64,000 nucleotides of DNA, taken from positions 682,001 to 746,000 of the forward strand of contig NZ_JAJOMB010000001.1 of the NCBI RefSeq assembly GCF_021129305.1. The letters run 5' to 3'. The notes beneath the pieces are model-generated. The model saw only the letters and a program-made list of their open reading frames with translations, was not told the DNA's origin and did not search any database. Below are positions 9,177-19,336 of this stretch, piece by piece (positions within the stretch are counted from its first letter, which is position 1; every line of letters begins with the position of its first letter). Position numbers and translations under genes: made by a program. The stretch comes from Kineosporia babensis (GTDB lineage Bacteria > Actinomycetota > Actinomycetes > Actinomycetales > Kineosporiaceae).

Positions 9177-9995
9177 TCAGTCGCGGAAGACGGCGACCTG
9201 TAGCTCGGTGACCCAGGTGGACTCGTCCCCCATGCCGTAGTTGAGGTACAGCTCCCGGTTCAGCCCGTCGGCGCGGTACCCGCTGGCATCGATCCAGCGC
9301 ACCAGCTGCTGCTCAGTAGCCATCACCCCGTCCATCGAGCCGTGATGCAGGATGGTCGCCGCCTGCTCGATGCCGGGCAGATCGATCACCTCGAAGTCGT
9401 GCTCCGCGCCGAGCTCCAGATTGACCGGGCAACCGGCGTGAACCAGTACTCCGTCAGCCTTTTCCTCGTACCAGGCAATCGCCGGGCCGGTCATCGCGAC
9501 GCCGGCGCTCTGCATCCGCTCGTGCAGTTGCCCGTACAGCGGCTGGATCACCGGGCCCACTTCATCCGGGTTGAAACCCTTTGCCTCGCCGGACAACTGG
9601 GCCAGCCGAACGGCCGGGACCGACTTGATCTGGACGTCCTCGGTAGCCATGATGCCTTCTTTCTCGATGATCGAGAGCCTCACCTCGACCTGGGTGAGCC
9701 GGGCAGCGTCCTGGCGCATCTGACTTTCCAGCTCGGCCCGGCGCAGCCGCAGCATGCCGCGCAGCTCACCGGCCTCGAGCTGGTCGTCGATGATCGAAAG
9801 GACCTGCTCCAGGGTGAATCCCAGGTCTTTCAGGGCGACGATCCGGTTCAGCCGGGACAGCTGGGCCGCCTGGTAGAACCGGTACCCGCTGACCGGATCC
9901 ACCTGAGCCGGCCGCAGCAGTCCGAGCCGGTCGTAGTGGTGCAGCATCCGCACCGATACCCGGCCGTGCCTGGCGAAGTCTCCGATGGTGAACAT
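9177..9995 (-). CDS. MerR family transcriptional activator with GyrI-like effector domain
   Basis: Encodes 272 residues. The N-terminal winged helix (1-70; FTIGDFARHGRVSVRMLHHYDRLGLL) is a classic MerR DNA-binding domain. A coiled-coil dimerisation helix spans about 75-115. From about 120 a GyrI-like/AraC-type effector-binding domain (VQIKSVPAVRLAQLSG, AIAWYEE) suggests sensing of a bulky, often toxic, small molecule, as in BltR/BmrR. No cognate efflux gene is adjacent. The long-spacer promoter just upstream suggests autoregulation. Confidence 0.92.
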   Translation of the reverse strand: MFTIGDFARHGRVSVRMLHHYDRLGLLRPAQVDPVSGYRFYQAAQLSRLNRIVALKDLGFTLEQVLSIIDDQLEAGELRGMLRLRRAELESQMRQDAARLTQVEVRLSIIEKEGIMATEDVQIKSVPAVRLAQLSGEAKGFNPDEVGPVIQPLYGQLHERMQSAGVAMTGPAIAWYEEKADGVLVHAGCPVNLELGAEHDFEVIDLPGIEQAATILHHGSMDGVMATEQQLVRWIDASGYRADGLNRELYLNYGMGDESTWVTELQVAVFRD

Positions 9996-10004
9996 GATGC
10001 TCCA

Positions 10005-10035
10005 GGTCTACGGCCTGACACGATGTCAGGGTCAA
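10005..10035 (-). promoter_or_regulatory. MerR-type promoter with operator in a 19-bp spacer
   Basis: On the minus strand TTGACC (10035-10030) and TAGACC (10010-10005) are separated by exactly 19 bases. The palindrome CCTGACA-TCG-TGTCAGG (10030-10014) fills the spacer. The over-long spacer with a dyad inside is the hallmark of MerR-activated promoters. It drives the regulator's own gene. Confidence 0.8.
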
Positions 10036-10079
10036 GCCTGGCAGCACACTCACCGCCCGAGGGACGAAAACGGAGAAAC

Positions 10080-10114
10080 CCGGGACGGACGCTTCCGGTT
10101 GGCGCCCGTCCCGG
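10080..10114 (-). terminator. Hairpin after the acyl-CoA dehydrogenase gene
   Basis: ccgggacgg (10080-10088) and ccgtcccgg (10106-10114) are perfect 9-bp arms, six bases beyond the stop codon of the minus-strand dehydrogenase. Confidence 0.65.
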
Positions 10115-10120
10115 CGAGGA

Positions 10121-11974
10121 TCAGAAGGCGGCCTCGTCCAGCTCCATCAGGGAGTTGTCGGTGCCCTCCAGAATCGCCCGCTCCACCGCCAGACGCGGCA
10201 GCACCTGCGCCGCGAAGAACGACGCCGCGGCCACCTTGCCCTGGTAGAAGGCCTGGTCAGCAGCCTTGGGCCGGCCCTCCAGGGCGGTCAGGGCCACGTC
10301 GGCCTGGCGCAGCAGCAGCCAGCCGACCAGCAGGTCACCGGCGGCCAGCAGCAGCCGGGTGGTGTTCTGGCCGACCTTGTAGACGTTCTTGACGTCAGCC
10401 CCCTCCACCCGGGTATCGGCCGTGCGTACCACCTTGAGCAGGTGCGCCACCATCCCGCCGAAGTCCTCGCAGGCCTTGCCGAGCAGTTCGCGCTGCGCCG
10501 CCAGCCGGCCGTCACCCGGGTCGGCCTTGGCGAACTCGGTGATCTGCTCGGTGACCGCAGACAGCGCCCGGCCCTTGTCCCGCACGATCTTCCGGAAGAA
10601 GAAGTCGGTGCCCTGGATCGCGGTGGTGCCCTCGTACAGCGTGTCGATCTTGGCGTCCCGGACGTACTGCTCCAGCGGGTAGTCCTGGAGGAAGCCGGAA
10701 CCACCGAACGTCTGCAGACTTTCCGAGCCGAGCAGAGTCCAGGCCCGTTCCGAACCGGCGCCCTTCACGATCGGCAGCAGGAAGTCGTTCAGCCGCTCGG
10801 CATCCTCGTCGTGCTCGCCCCGGGCCTGGGCGATCTTCACCGCGTCCTGCTGCACCGAGGTGAAATGCACCAGTGCGCGCAGACCTTCGGCGTAGGCCTT
10901 CTGGGTCATCAGCGAGCGGCGCACGTCGGGGTGGTGGGTGATGGTGACCCGGGGCGCGGTCTTGTCCTGCATCTGGGTCAGGTCGGCGCCCTGCACCCGC
11001 TCCTTGGCGTACTCCAGCGCGTTCAGGTAGCCGGTCGAGAGGGTGGCAATGGCCTTGGTACCGACCATCATCCGGGCGCTTTCGATGATCTGGAACATCT
11101 GCGCGATGCCGTTGTGCACGTCGCCGAGCAGGGTGCCGACCGCCGGGACGTCGTCCACCTCACCGAAGCGCACCTCGCAGGTGGTGGAGACCTTCAGGCC
11201 CATCTTGTGCTCGACGTTGGTAACGAAAGCGCCGTTGCGCTCGCCCAGTTCGCCGGTGGCCAGGTCGACGTGGAACTTCGGCACGATGAACAGTGAGAGG
11301 CCCTTGGTGCCCAGGCCGGCGCCCTCGGGGCGGGCCAGCACGAAGTGCAGGATGTTGTCGGACAGGTTGTGCTCGCCCGAGGTGATGAAGCGCTTGACCC
11401 CGGTGATGTGCCAGGTGCCGTCGGGCTGCTGGACGGCCTTGGACCGCCCGGCCCCGACGTCCGAGCCGGCGTCCGGCTCGGTGAGCACCATGGTGGCGCC
11501 CCAGCGCTTGTCGATCAGCAGCTCGGCCAGGCGCTGCTGGTCCGGGGTGCCGAGCCGGTAGAGCATGTTGCTGAAGTCGAAACCCGAGGCGTACATGTGG
11601 ATCGCCGGGTTGGCGCCGAGCAGGAACTCCAGCATCGCCCAGCGCAGCGAGCTGGGCGCGGAGGTGCCGCCGATCTCGGTCGGCACCCCCATCTGCCAGA
11701 AGCCGGAGTCGGCGTAGGTGTTGTAGGCCGCCACAAAGGCGGGCGGCAGGGTGGCGGAGTGCGTGGCCGGGTCGAAAACCGGCGGATTGCGGTCGCTGTC
11801 GACGGCGGACGGGGCCAGCTCCTCGGTGGCCAGGCGGGACATCTCGCGCAGCATCTCGCGCGCGGTCTCGCCGTCGATGTCCTCGAACGGAGCGCTCCCC
11901 AGCACCTGGTCCCGGCCGAAGACCTCGAACAGGTTGAACTCGACGTCGCGCAGATTGTGGCGGTAGTGACTCAT
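10121..11974 (-). CDS. Acyl-CoA dehydrogenase, long (617-residue) class
   Basis: FAD-dependent alpha,beta-dehydrogenation of an acyl-CoA, first step of beta-oxidation. At 617 residues it belongs to the class with an extra N-terminal segment and a C-terminal acetyltransferase-like extension (FadE5/DmdC type). Visible motifs: [13 protein letters not shown] (FAD and substrate loop), KRFITSGEH, and [14 protein letters not shown], whose Glu is the probable catalytic base. Cytoplasmic. It stands alone between a hairpin and its own promoter, with a 20-bp dyad upstream that probably binds a TetR-type fatty-acid repressor encoded elsewhere. Chain length cannot be read from sequence. Confidence 0.92.
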   Translation of the reverse strand: MSHYRHNLRDVEFNLFEVFGRDQVLGSAPFEDIDGETAREMLREMSRLATEELAPSAVDSDRNPPVFDPATHSATLPPAFVAAYNTYADSGFWQMGVPTEIGGTSAPSSLRWAMLEFLLGANPAIHMYASGFDFSNMLYRLGTPDQQRLAELLIDKRWGATMVLTEPDAGSDVGAGRSKAVQQPDGTWHITGVKRFITSGEHNLSDNILHFVLARPEGAGLGTKGLSLFIVPKFHVDLATGELGERNGAFVTNVEHKMGLKVSTTCEVRFGEVDDVPAVGTLLGDVHNGIAQMFQIIESARMMVGTKAIATLSTGYLNALEYAKERVQGADLTQMQDKTAPRVTITHHPDVRRSLMTQKAYAEGLRALVHFTSVQQDAVKIAQARGEHDEDAERLNDFLLPIVKGAGSERAWTLLGSESLQTFGGSGFLQDYPLEQYVRDAKIDTLYEGTTAIQGTDFFFRKIVRDKGRALSAVTEQITEFAKADPGDGRLAAQRELLGKACEDFGGMVAHLLKVVRTADTRVEGADVKNVYKVGQNTTRLLLAAGDLLVGWLLLRQADVALTALEGRPKAADQAFYQGKVAAASFFAAQVLPRLAVERAILEGTDNSLMELDEAAF

Positions 11975-12000
11975 CGTTGCGTCCCCTCGGCCGTCAGACC

Positions 12001-12020
12001 TACTAAGTTACTGCTTAGTA
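12001..12020. promoter_or_regulatory. Candidate TetR-type operator of the acyl-CoA dehydrogenase gene
   Basis: tactaag-ttactg-cttagta has perfect 7-bp arms, 27 bases upstream of the start codon. It is beside the A+T-rich stretch taatataatttt (12019-12030), a likely -10 region. Size and symmetry suit a TetR-family repressor; no such gene is adjacent. Confidence 0.55.
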
Positions 12021-12119
12021 ATATAATTTTAGAGGAGGATTTCCTCCCCGGCCAGGGATATCGCGCGAGGTGTCCCTCAGGTGCCGTAACCGACCTGGGC
12101 GTTTCCGGCAAAAACCGAA

Positions 12120-12149
12120 CGGCCGGCTGCCCCTGGGGGCAACCGGCCG
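12120..12149 (-). terminator. Hairpin after the YeaQ-type gene
   Basis: The arms 12120-12132 and 12137-12149 pair over 13 bp with one mismatch around a 4-nt loop, 36 bases beyond the stop of the minus-strand gene. Confidence 0.65.
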
Positions 12150-12185
12150 AAGCGGTTTCGGATCCGGCCCGGGGGCCGGTGGGGG

Positions 12186-12461
12186 TCAGCGAATGCTGCG
12201 ACCCCGACCGCCGGTCCTCAGGCTAGAGGCCAGCGCGACACCGATGGCGGCGAGCGCCACCTGGGCCAGGATCTCGATCCAGTCGATACCGCTCGTGTCC
12301 CGCATCGGGCCGACGATGGCAGTACCGATGAGCGCCGCAATGATGCCGATGCCGATGGTCATCCAGATCGGCACGTTCTGCTTGCCGGGAACGACGAGAC
12401 GCCCCAGGGCACCGATGACCAATCCGATGATGATCGCGGAAATGATGCCGCCGATTTCCAT
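12186..12461 (-). CDS. GlsB/YeaQ/YmgE family stress-response membrane protein
   Basis: Encodes 91 residues from the ATG at 12461, which has GGAGGAG before it; the frame extends upstream without a site. Three hydrophobic segments (about 3-22, 29-50, 60-82) with conserved glycines (IIGLVIGALGRLVVPG) match the small transglycosylase-associated/YeaQ membrane family, which is induced by envelope or osmotic stress in several bacteria. The molecular role is not known for the family. Confidence 0.88.
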   Translation of the reverse strand: MEIGGIISAIIIGLVIGALGRLVVPGKQNVPIWMTIGIGIIAALIGTAIVGPMRDTSGIDWIEILAQVALAAIGVALASSLRTGGRGRSIR

Positions 12462-12607
12462 GCTGGACACTCCTCCGGAACCGAACCGGGCAGCTCCTCT
12501 GCCCGGTGCTGACTCAAGAGTTGATCTACTCGGCGGCGCCTGCAATTTGAGACGTCAACCCCCTGCTGGAGTGACGTTCTGCAGACAAGTACGGCGATAA
12601 TCCCTGA

Positions 12608-13144
12608 ATGGAGCAAACGGGGCATCCGGTTCAGGTCTTCGACCTGGGGCCCCGGCTGCCCTGGGGGTGCCTGACCACCGGAGTCGCCCTGATCAGTTTC
12701 ATGGAAGTGGTGGGGGTGGCGGCGCTGCTTTTCGCCGTACTGCCCGACGATGCCGCCGCGGTGGCCACCGGGTTCGTGCTGGTGCCCTCTGCCGTCCTGC
12801 TGGTGGTGCTGGCCAGCGCGCTCAGGGGCCGGATCGTGGTGGACCAGAACGGTCTGACGTTGCGTTTCGGCCTGCTCGGGGGCGCCCGGGTGCCGCGCCG
12901 GCTGATCGGCCGGGCCGAGCGCTACGACCCGGCCACCACGCTGAACCCGATCGGGCTGGGGATCGACGTGCCGTTCGGCTCGGGCCGGGCCACCGCCACC
13001 CGGGGCGGGCAGGTTCCGTTCGTCCGGGTCACGCTGCGCGGGCCGGCCCGGGTGCGGCTCACCGTGTGCCGTTTCGCGGTGGCGAACGAGCTGGTCCTGA
13101 GCACCTCCCGGCCCGACGAGCTGGTCGATCTGCTGAGCTCGTGA
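12608..13144 (+). CDS. Small membrane protein, hypothetical, PH-like C-terminal part
   Basis: Encodes 178 residues. Two membrane segments (about 22-45 and 50-70) are followed by a cytoplasmic beta-rich part (RIVVDQNGLTLRFGLLGGARVPRRLIGRAERYD) of the sort seen in bacterial PH-domain membrane proteins. Ends 18 bases before the next frame opens and about 60 bases before the aldehyde dehydrogenase start, so cotranscription is possible. No function can be assigned. Confidence 0.7.
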   Translation: MEQTGHPVQVFDLGPRLPWGCLTTGVALISFMEVVGVAALLFAVLPDDAAAVATGFVLVPSAVLLVVLASALRGRIVVDQNGLTLRFGLLGGARVPRRLIGRAERYDPATTLNPIGLGIDVPFGSGRATATRGGQVPFVRVTLRGPARVRLTVCRFAVANELVLSTSRPDELVDLLSS

Positions 13145-13207
13145 GGTATCGCGGCCGATGTTTTGGAAGTATCGCGGCCGGGTGCAGTGCCGGGTCATGA
13201 TGGTTGG

Positions 13208-14935
13208 ATGACCACCCAGGCGCCCCCGCACCCGAGGTTCAGCGCAGTCGACTCCGCCCTCGCCGATCTGGACCGGGGCGTGGAGATCTGGGCTCGTACG
13301 TCGTTGCCGGCCAGACGTCTGCTACTGGCCCGGGTCCACGCCCTGACCGCGTTGTACGCGCACGACTGGGTGCAGGCCGCGGCCGGGATCAAGGGCCTGC
13401 CCGAGGACTCGCCGCTGACCGGGGAGGAGTGGCTGGCCGGGCCGTACACCATGCTCACCGGCCTGGCCACGATGATCGACAGCCTGCGGGCGCTGCAGCG
13501 GGGGCACAGCCCGGTGGACGGGTATCGCTTCGGCACGGCACCGGGTGGGCGGACCACGCTGCGGGTGCTGCCGCAGACCGGCATGGACCGGCTGATCATG
13601 AGCGGGTATTCGGCCGAGGTCTGGCTGCCGCCGGGGGTTTCCGCCGACCAGGTGCGTACTCAGGCCGGGCAGGAGCAACGCCAGGCCGGGCGGGAGGTGG
13701 GCATCGGGGCGGTGCTGGGGGCGGGCAACGTCTCCTCGATCCCGGTGCTGGATGCGCTGCACGAGCTGTTCGCGGCCGACCGGGTGGCCCTGGTGAAGCT
13801 GAACCCGGTGATGGACCCGCTGCTCGGGGCGTTCCAGGCGGTGCTGCGGCCGCTGATCGAGCACGGCGTGCTGCGGATCGTGACCGGCGGCGCCGAGGTG
13901 GGCCATTACCTGGTGCATCATCCTCTGGTCGGACACGTGCACATCACCGGCAGCGCGCAGACCCACGACGCCATCGTGTTCGGCACCGGGCCCGAGGGGG
14001 CGGCCCGCAAGCAGGCCGGTACCCCGCAGCTGGCCAAGCCGATCAGCAGCGAACTGGGCGGGGTGTCGCCGGCGATCGTGCTGCCCGGGCGCTGGTCCAG
14101 GGCCGATCTGCGGTTCCAGGCCGAGAATGTGGTCAGCCAGCGGCTGCACAACAACGGCTACAACTGTGTGGCCACGCAGGTGGTGGTGATCAGCTCCGAC
14201 TGGGCGCAGAAGCATCAGTTCCTGGCCGAGCTGCGCCGGGCACTGAACGCGGCGCCCCGGCGCAAGGCCTATTACCCGGGCAGTGAGCAGCGGGTCCAGG
14301 CGGTGTTGGACACCTGCCCCACCTCCGAGCGCCTCGATCACGGCCGGGTGCTGGTCGGCCCGCTGGCGGCTGGCTCGCCCGAAGCCGAATATGTTTTCGA
14401 TGCGGAAGTTTTCGGACCGGCTCTGGCCGTGGTGACGCTGCCGGGCGAGGGGCGGGAGTTCCTGTCGGAGGCGGTCACGCTGGCGAACGAGAAGATCAGC
14501 GGAACGCTCGGTGCCTGCCTGATCGTGGACCCGGCCACCCGGCGCGCACTCGGCCCGCAGTTCGAGAATGAACTGGCCAGAATGCGTTACGGCTGCATCG
14601 GCGTTAATGTCTGGATCGGGCTGGGATACCAGATTCCGGCAGTGCCCTGGGGCGCTTTCCCGGGCAACGAACTGGCCGAGGTGGGCAGCGGAATCGGCAT
14701 GGTGCACAACGCGCTGTTTCTGCAGAACCCGGAACGCTCGGTGATCCGCGGGCCTTTCCGCCCGGCCCCGCCTCGCTCATTGTTGGGTGGGGAGCTCTCT
14801 TTTGCGCCGTCACGGCCGCCGTGGTTCGTGAACAACCGAACGGCGCACCTCACCGGAGCGGCGCTTACCTCTTACGCTGCGAAATCCTCGTGGGACAAGC
14901 TGCCGAGGATTGTTTTTTCCGCACTTAAGGGCTGA
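13208..14935 (+). CDS. Aldehyde dehydrogenase superfamily protein
   Basis: Encodes 575 residues from the ATG at 13208 (MTTQAPPHP). The ALDH fold is evident: KLNPVMD in the coenzyme region, HITGSAQTHD (the FTGS-like turn), SSELGGVSP with the general-base Glu, and NNGYNCVATQ with the catalytic Cys. The N-terminal ~80 residues are longer than in standard ALDHs and the catalytic surroundings are divergent, so this belongs to a less-studied branch. NAD(P)-dependent oxidation of an aldehyde is likely; the substrate is unknown. Confidence 0.82.
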   Translation: MTTQAPPHPRFSAVDSALADLDRGVEIWARTSLPARRLLLARVHALTALYAHDWVQAAAGIKGLPEDSPLTGEEWLAGPYTMLTGLATMIDSLRALQRGHSPVDGYRFGTAPGGRTTLRVLPQTGMDRLIMSGYSAEVWLPPGVSADQVRTQAGQEQRQAGREVGIGAVLGAGNVSSIPVLDALHELFAADRVALVKLNPVMDPLLGAFQAVLRPLIEHGVLRIVTGGAEVGHYLVHHPLVGHVHITGSAQTHDAIVFGTGPEGAARKQAGTPQLAKPISSELGGVSPAIVLPGRWSRADLRFQAENVVSQRLHNNGYNCVATQVVVISSDWAQKHQFLAELRRALNAAPRRKAYYPGSEQRVQAVLDTCPTSERLDHGRVLVGPLAAGSPEAEYVFDAEVFGPALAVVTLPGEGREFLSEAVTLANEKISGTLGACLIVDPATRRALGPQFENELARMRYGCIGVNVWIGLGYQIPAVPWGAFPGNELAEVGSGIGMVHNALFLQNPERSVIRGPFRPAPPRSLLGGELSFAPSRPPWFVNNRTAHLTGAALTSYAAKSSWDKLPRIVFSALKG

Positions 14936-15038
14936 GTCCCACTTCACAAAAAGGCCGTGTCCGTACTGCTCTGGGTGTACAACTCCAGGAGGATGCCAAA
15001 ACGTCCGTTCGGCGATAAACCTTACTTAGGGATTTTCT

Positions 15039-15055
15039 GCCCTCACGGTGAGGGC
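15039..15055. promoter_or_regulatory. Palindrome upstream of the PAP2 gene
   Basis: GCCCTCAC-G-GTGAGGGC is a perfect 8+1+8 dyad about 110 bases before the PAP2 start, in an otherwise gene-free gap. The loop is too short for an efficient terminator, so a protein-binding site is more likely. The regulator is unknown. Confidence 0.4.
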
Positions 15056-15164
15056 GGTAGTTCGTCGAGGACGGGAGCATTCCGATGCGGGCAGGTGCGC
15101 GGGCCATTCGAGGAAAGACGCCGACCGGCAGCGGTTTGCGCGCGGCGGACGTCAGGCTCGGGTA

Positions 15165-16028
15165 ATGGCGATCTGTCCTGCGGAATCTCTCACACCGTCG
15201 GCCTCGCCAGCCTCGCCAGACGAAATCTCTTCAGGGCAACGGATTTCCGAACGACAGGAACGAGTTCGGCCTCGCGGCGGGGTGATCGGCCAGCTTTTTC
15301 TGGTGGTCGGCGCCTGGCTGGCCTATTCGGGGGCCCGCTCGTTCTCCGGGCAGGACGTGCAGTCCGCAGTTGAACGCGGGCAGGCGATCCTGCGACTGGA
15401 CGACGCGCTCGGCTTCGGCTGGGTGCTCGACGTGAACGAGTGGGCCCTGCAGCACGGTGTGCTGGCGGTGCCGCTGTCGATCGGTTACGCCAGCCTGCAC
15501 TACCTGGTGACTCCGCTGGTGCTGGTCTGGCTCTGGCGCCGGCACCCGTCGGCCTACCAGGCGGCGCTGTTCTCGCTGATCGTGATGTCAGCGATCGGCC
15601 TGGTCGTCTTCGTCGCGATGCCGGTCGCCCCGCCCCGGCTGCTGCCCGGGTTCGCCTGGATGGACATGCTGAAGGTCTGGTCGGACTACGGCTGGTGGGG
15701 CGGCGGGGCCAGTGCCCCGCGCGGCTTCGAGCACCTCACCAACCAGTACGCGGCGGTGCCGAGTCTGCACGTGGGCTGGGCGATGTGGTGCGCCTGGGCC
15801 TGGCGGCGCAGCGGAGGGCGGTTCGCCCGGCGCTACGGCTGGCTGTACCCGTTCGGGGTGGCGGTGACGGTGGTGGTCACCGGCAATCACTACGTGATCG
15901 ACGTGGTCACCGGGCTGGCCGTGGCCGCCGTGGCTTGCTGGTTCACACCCCGATTGATGACGTGGTGGTCGGCTCGGCGGCGAACGGAACCGGTGGGTGC
16001 CGGTTCGGTTGTGGTCGGAGCCCGGTAG
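15165..16028 (+). CDS. PAP2 superfamily membrane phosphatase/transferase
   Basis: Encodes about 287 residues from the ATG at 15165; the start is uncertain because no strong ribosome site is visible. Five to six membrane segments follow a Ser/Pro-rich N-terminus. Catalytic motifs of the PAP2 (Aur1/Ipt1-like) group are present: PSLHVGWAMW and GNHYVIDVVTG, carrying the two His and the Asp. Acts on lipid or isoprenoid phosphates at the membrane; in actinobacteria such proteins include inositol-phosphotransferase-like enzymes. The exact substrate is unknown. Confidence 0.85.
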   Translation: MAICPAESLTPSASPASPDEISSGQRISERQERVRPRGGVIGQLFLVVGAWLAYSGARSFSGQDVQSAVERGQAILRLDDALGFGWVLDVNEWALQHGVLAVPLSIGYASLHYLVTPLVLVWLWRRHPSAYQAALFSLIVMSAIGLVVFVAMPVAPPRLLPGFAWMDMLKVWSDYGWWGGGASAPRGFEHLTNQYAAVPSLHVGWAMWCAWAWRRSGGRFARRYGWLYPFGVAVTVVVTGNHYVIDVVTGLAVAAVACWFTPRLMTWWSARRRTEPVGAGSVVVGAR

Positions 16029-16041
16029 CGCCGGGGACGAA

Positions 16042-16079
16042 GTCGGCCCCACCCCGGTGGTCTCCAGGGTGGGGCCGAC
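16042..16079. terminator. Bidirectional hairpin terminator
   Basis: Perfect 13-bp arms gtcggccccaccc (16042-16054) and gggtggggccgac (16067-16079) with a 12-nt loop, placed between the convergent PAP2 and Gly/Ser-rich protein genes. Confidence 0.8.
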
Positions 16080-16121
16080 GCTTGTGTTTCAGTCAGATCC
16101 GCGCGAGCTGGGCGGATCAGA

Positions 16122-17867
<1,746 letters not shown>

Positions 17868-18295
17868 GGAGGTGATTCCTTCGTTCGTTCTTGTGAGGGA
17901 GTTGGGAAGTTACTGCCTCGCTGGGGTTTTCCTGAGCGAGTGCTGTGGCAATTCACTTCTCATTCGCTTGTTGCCGTTCCGTGACCTATGGGTAGTTGTG
18001 AGCATCCGATCGCGCTTTGTAGCCAAGAATCATGGCAACCCGGGCAACTGGACGCTGGTCCAAAAAGTGATCCAAAACCGGCCAGGCATCGGGGAAAACC
18101 ACCAGACTTACCTGAAATTAACCTCTACCTAACGACTTTCGTAGTGGTCGGGATTAGTCTCTGGTCTGTACAAATTCTTCGGGCAACCGATGCCTGAGGC
18201 AACCAAAAAGCGCTTCGAGGCCAACCCTCGTTCACCATTTGTTCATCTTGGTGGTTGCTCCGAAAGGGTGAACGCACCACCGCTCCGCACCAAAA
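17868..18295. other. Long intergenic region upstream of the Gly/Ser-rich protein gene
   Basis: No frame here is convincing on either strand. Composition is lower in G+C than the flanks. On the minus strand gtcacggaacggcaac (17985-17970) weakly recalls the direct-repeat GTAACG boxes of the actinobacterial response regulator MtrA. The region is long enough for a regulated promoter and structured leader, but I could not identify a known riboswitch in it. Confidence 0.4.
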
Positions 18296-18333
18296 CGCAA
18301 CGCCCTCCCCGGCGGACCGAGGAGGGCGTTGCG
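18296..18333 (-). terminator. Perfect hairpin after the 18.4-kb gene
   Basis: cgcaacgccctcc (18296-18308) and ggagggcgttgcg (18321-18333) form 13 perfect pairs around a 12-nt loop, 18 bases past the stop of the minus-strand gene. Confidence 0.75.
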
Positions 18334-18351
18334 CTTGTGTCTGGGCGTTTT

Positions 18352-19140
18352 TCAGTCGACCTGCCGGAGCTTCTCCACCTCGAGGGTGGCCAGGGAGTCG
18401 GCCAGCTCGGCCGCGGCCTCCGCATCGTCACCGGCGATCTGGACCCCCGCCACCAACTCGTCCACCCGGACCAGCATCCGCACCACCGAGCGTCCGTCCG
18501 CGGCGCTGGTGCTCGCCCAGGTCTGCTGCGAGCCACTGACTTCGTGGGACAGCTCCTCGACCGGGTCGTTCCAGGTGCAGCCACTGGTGTTGGTGGCCAG
18601 CGTGGTGATCGCGTCGGAGGCGGCATCGGTACTGGCCCAGCGGGTGACGGTGAGCGAGACCTCGGTCTCTCCGCTCCAGCGCCATTCCCGTTGCTGGGCG
18701 TTGTCAGTGACCCCGGGCTCGGCCGTACCGGTGGGGCCGGCACAGCTCAGCCCGTCGATCAGTTCGGGGTCGACCGAGCCGGAACTGGCCCCGGCCGCCG
18801 CCCCGGTGAGGGTGGAACCGGGTGGCAGCTCGGACTCGGTGAACCCCACCGAGTCGGGTACTTCGGCCGCTGCCCGCTGTTCCTGCTTGGGCAGCAGCAC
18901 CGCCCCGAGGTCGCCGGTGGGACTCTTCTCGACCGTGGCCAGCTGCCAGCCGACCGGCACCGCGATCAGCACGGCGAGAGCCCCGACCGCAGCCCCGAGC
19001 CGTTGCGAGCGCAGTCTTCGCGAACGTCGCCGGCTGCCGGCCGCCAGCGCGCCGACATCGACGGACGACTCGTGCAGCCGCTCGTGCAGAGCGACGTCGA
19101 GTCGCGCTGCGAGCTCGTCGTCGGCTCCTTGCTCCGTCAT
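18352..19140 (-). CDS. Single-pass membrane protein, hypothetical
   Basis: Encodes 262 residues from the ATG at 19140, which has GAGGAAAGG upstream; the frame is open further 5' without a site. Residues 1-46 are cytoplasmic and end in a basic cluster (RRRSRRLRSQR). A membrane segment spans about 47-67, and the rest is extracytoplasmic with two Cys (LSCAG, SGCTW) that may pair. The topology resembles membrane-anchored proteins encoded beside ECF sigma factors, but no sigma factor is adjacent. Lies 196 bases downstream of the S9 peptidase gene on the same strand. Confidence 0.7.
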   Translation of the reverse strand: MTEQGADDELAARLDVALHERLHESSVDVGALAAGSRRRSRRLRSQRLGAAVGALAVLIAVPVGWQLATVEKSPTGDLGAVLLPKQEQRAAAEVPDSVGFTESELPPGSTLTGAAAGASSGSVDPELIDGLSCAGPTGTAEPGVTDNAQQREWRWSGETEVSLTVTRWASTDAASDAITTLATNTSGCTWNDPVEELSHEVSGSQQTWASTSAADGRSVVRMLVRVDELVAGVQIAGDDAEAAAELADSLATLEVEKLRQVD

Positions 19141-19336
19141 CGCGCGCCTTTCCTCACATCTCAGGTCCCGTGCGCCGGCATCCCGTCGGCGTCCTCCCCG
19201 GGGCAGACGCCAGCTGGGAGTCGAACGTTGCACAATCAACGGAAAGTTTCTCGGTCCGGTGCGCCGGTGCACCATCGGCCGGAGCACCGAGCGTCCGCTG
19301 GTGCGTCCGGGCCTCGCCGGTACCCCTCCCCACGCG

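Noticed and set aside
15048-15164. Upstream extension of the PAP2 protein and the ctgtcctgcgga match at 15173 to the MITE end
   Set aside because: The extension has no ribosome site or hydrophobic pattern. The 12-base match stands alone, without the rest of the terminal repeat or core, and lies inside the coding start, so it is probably chance.
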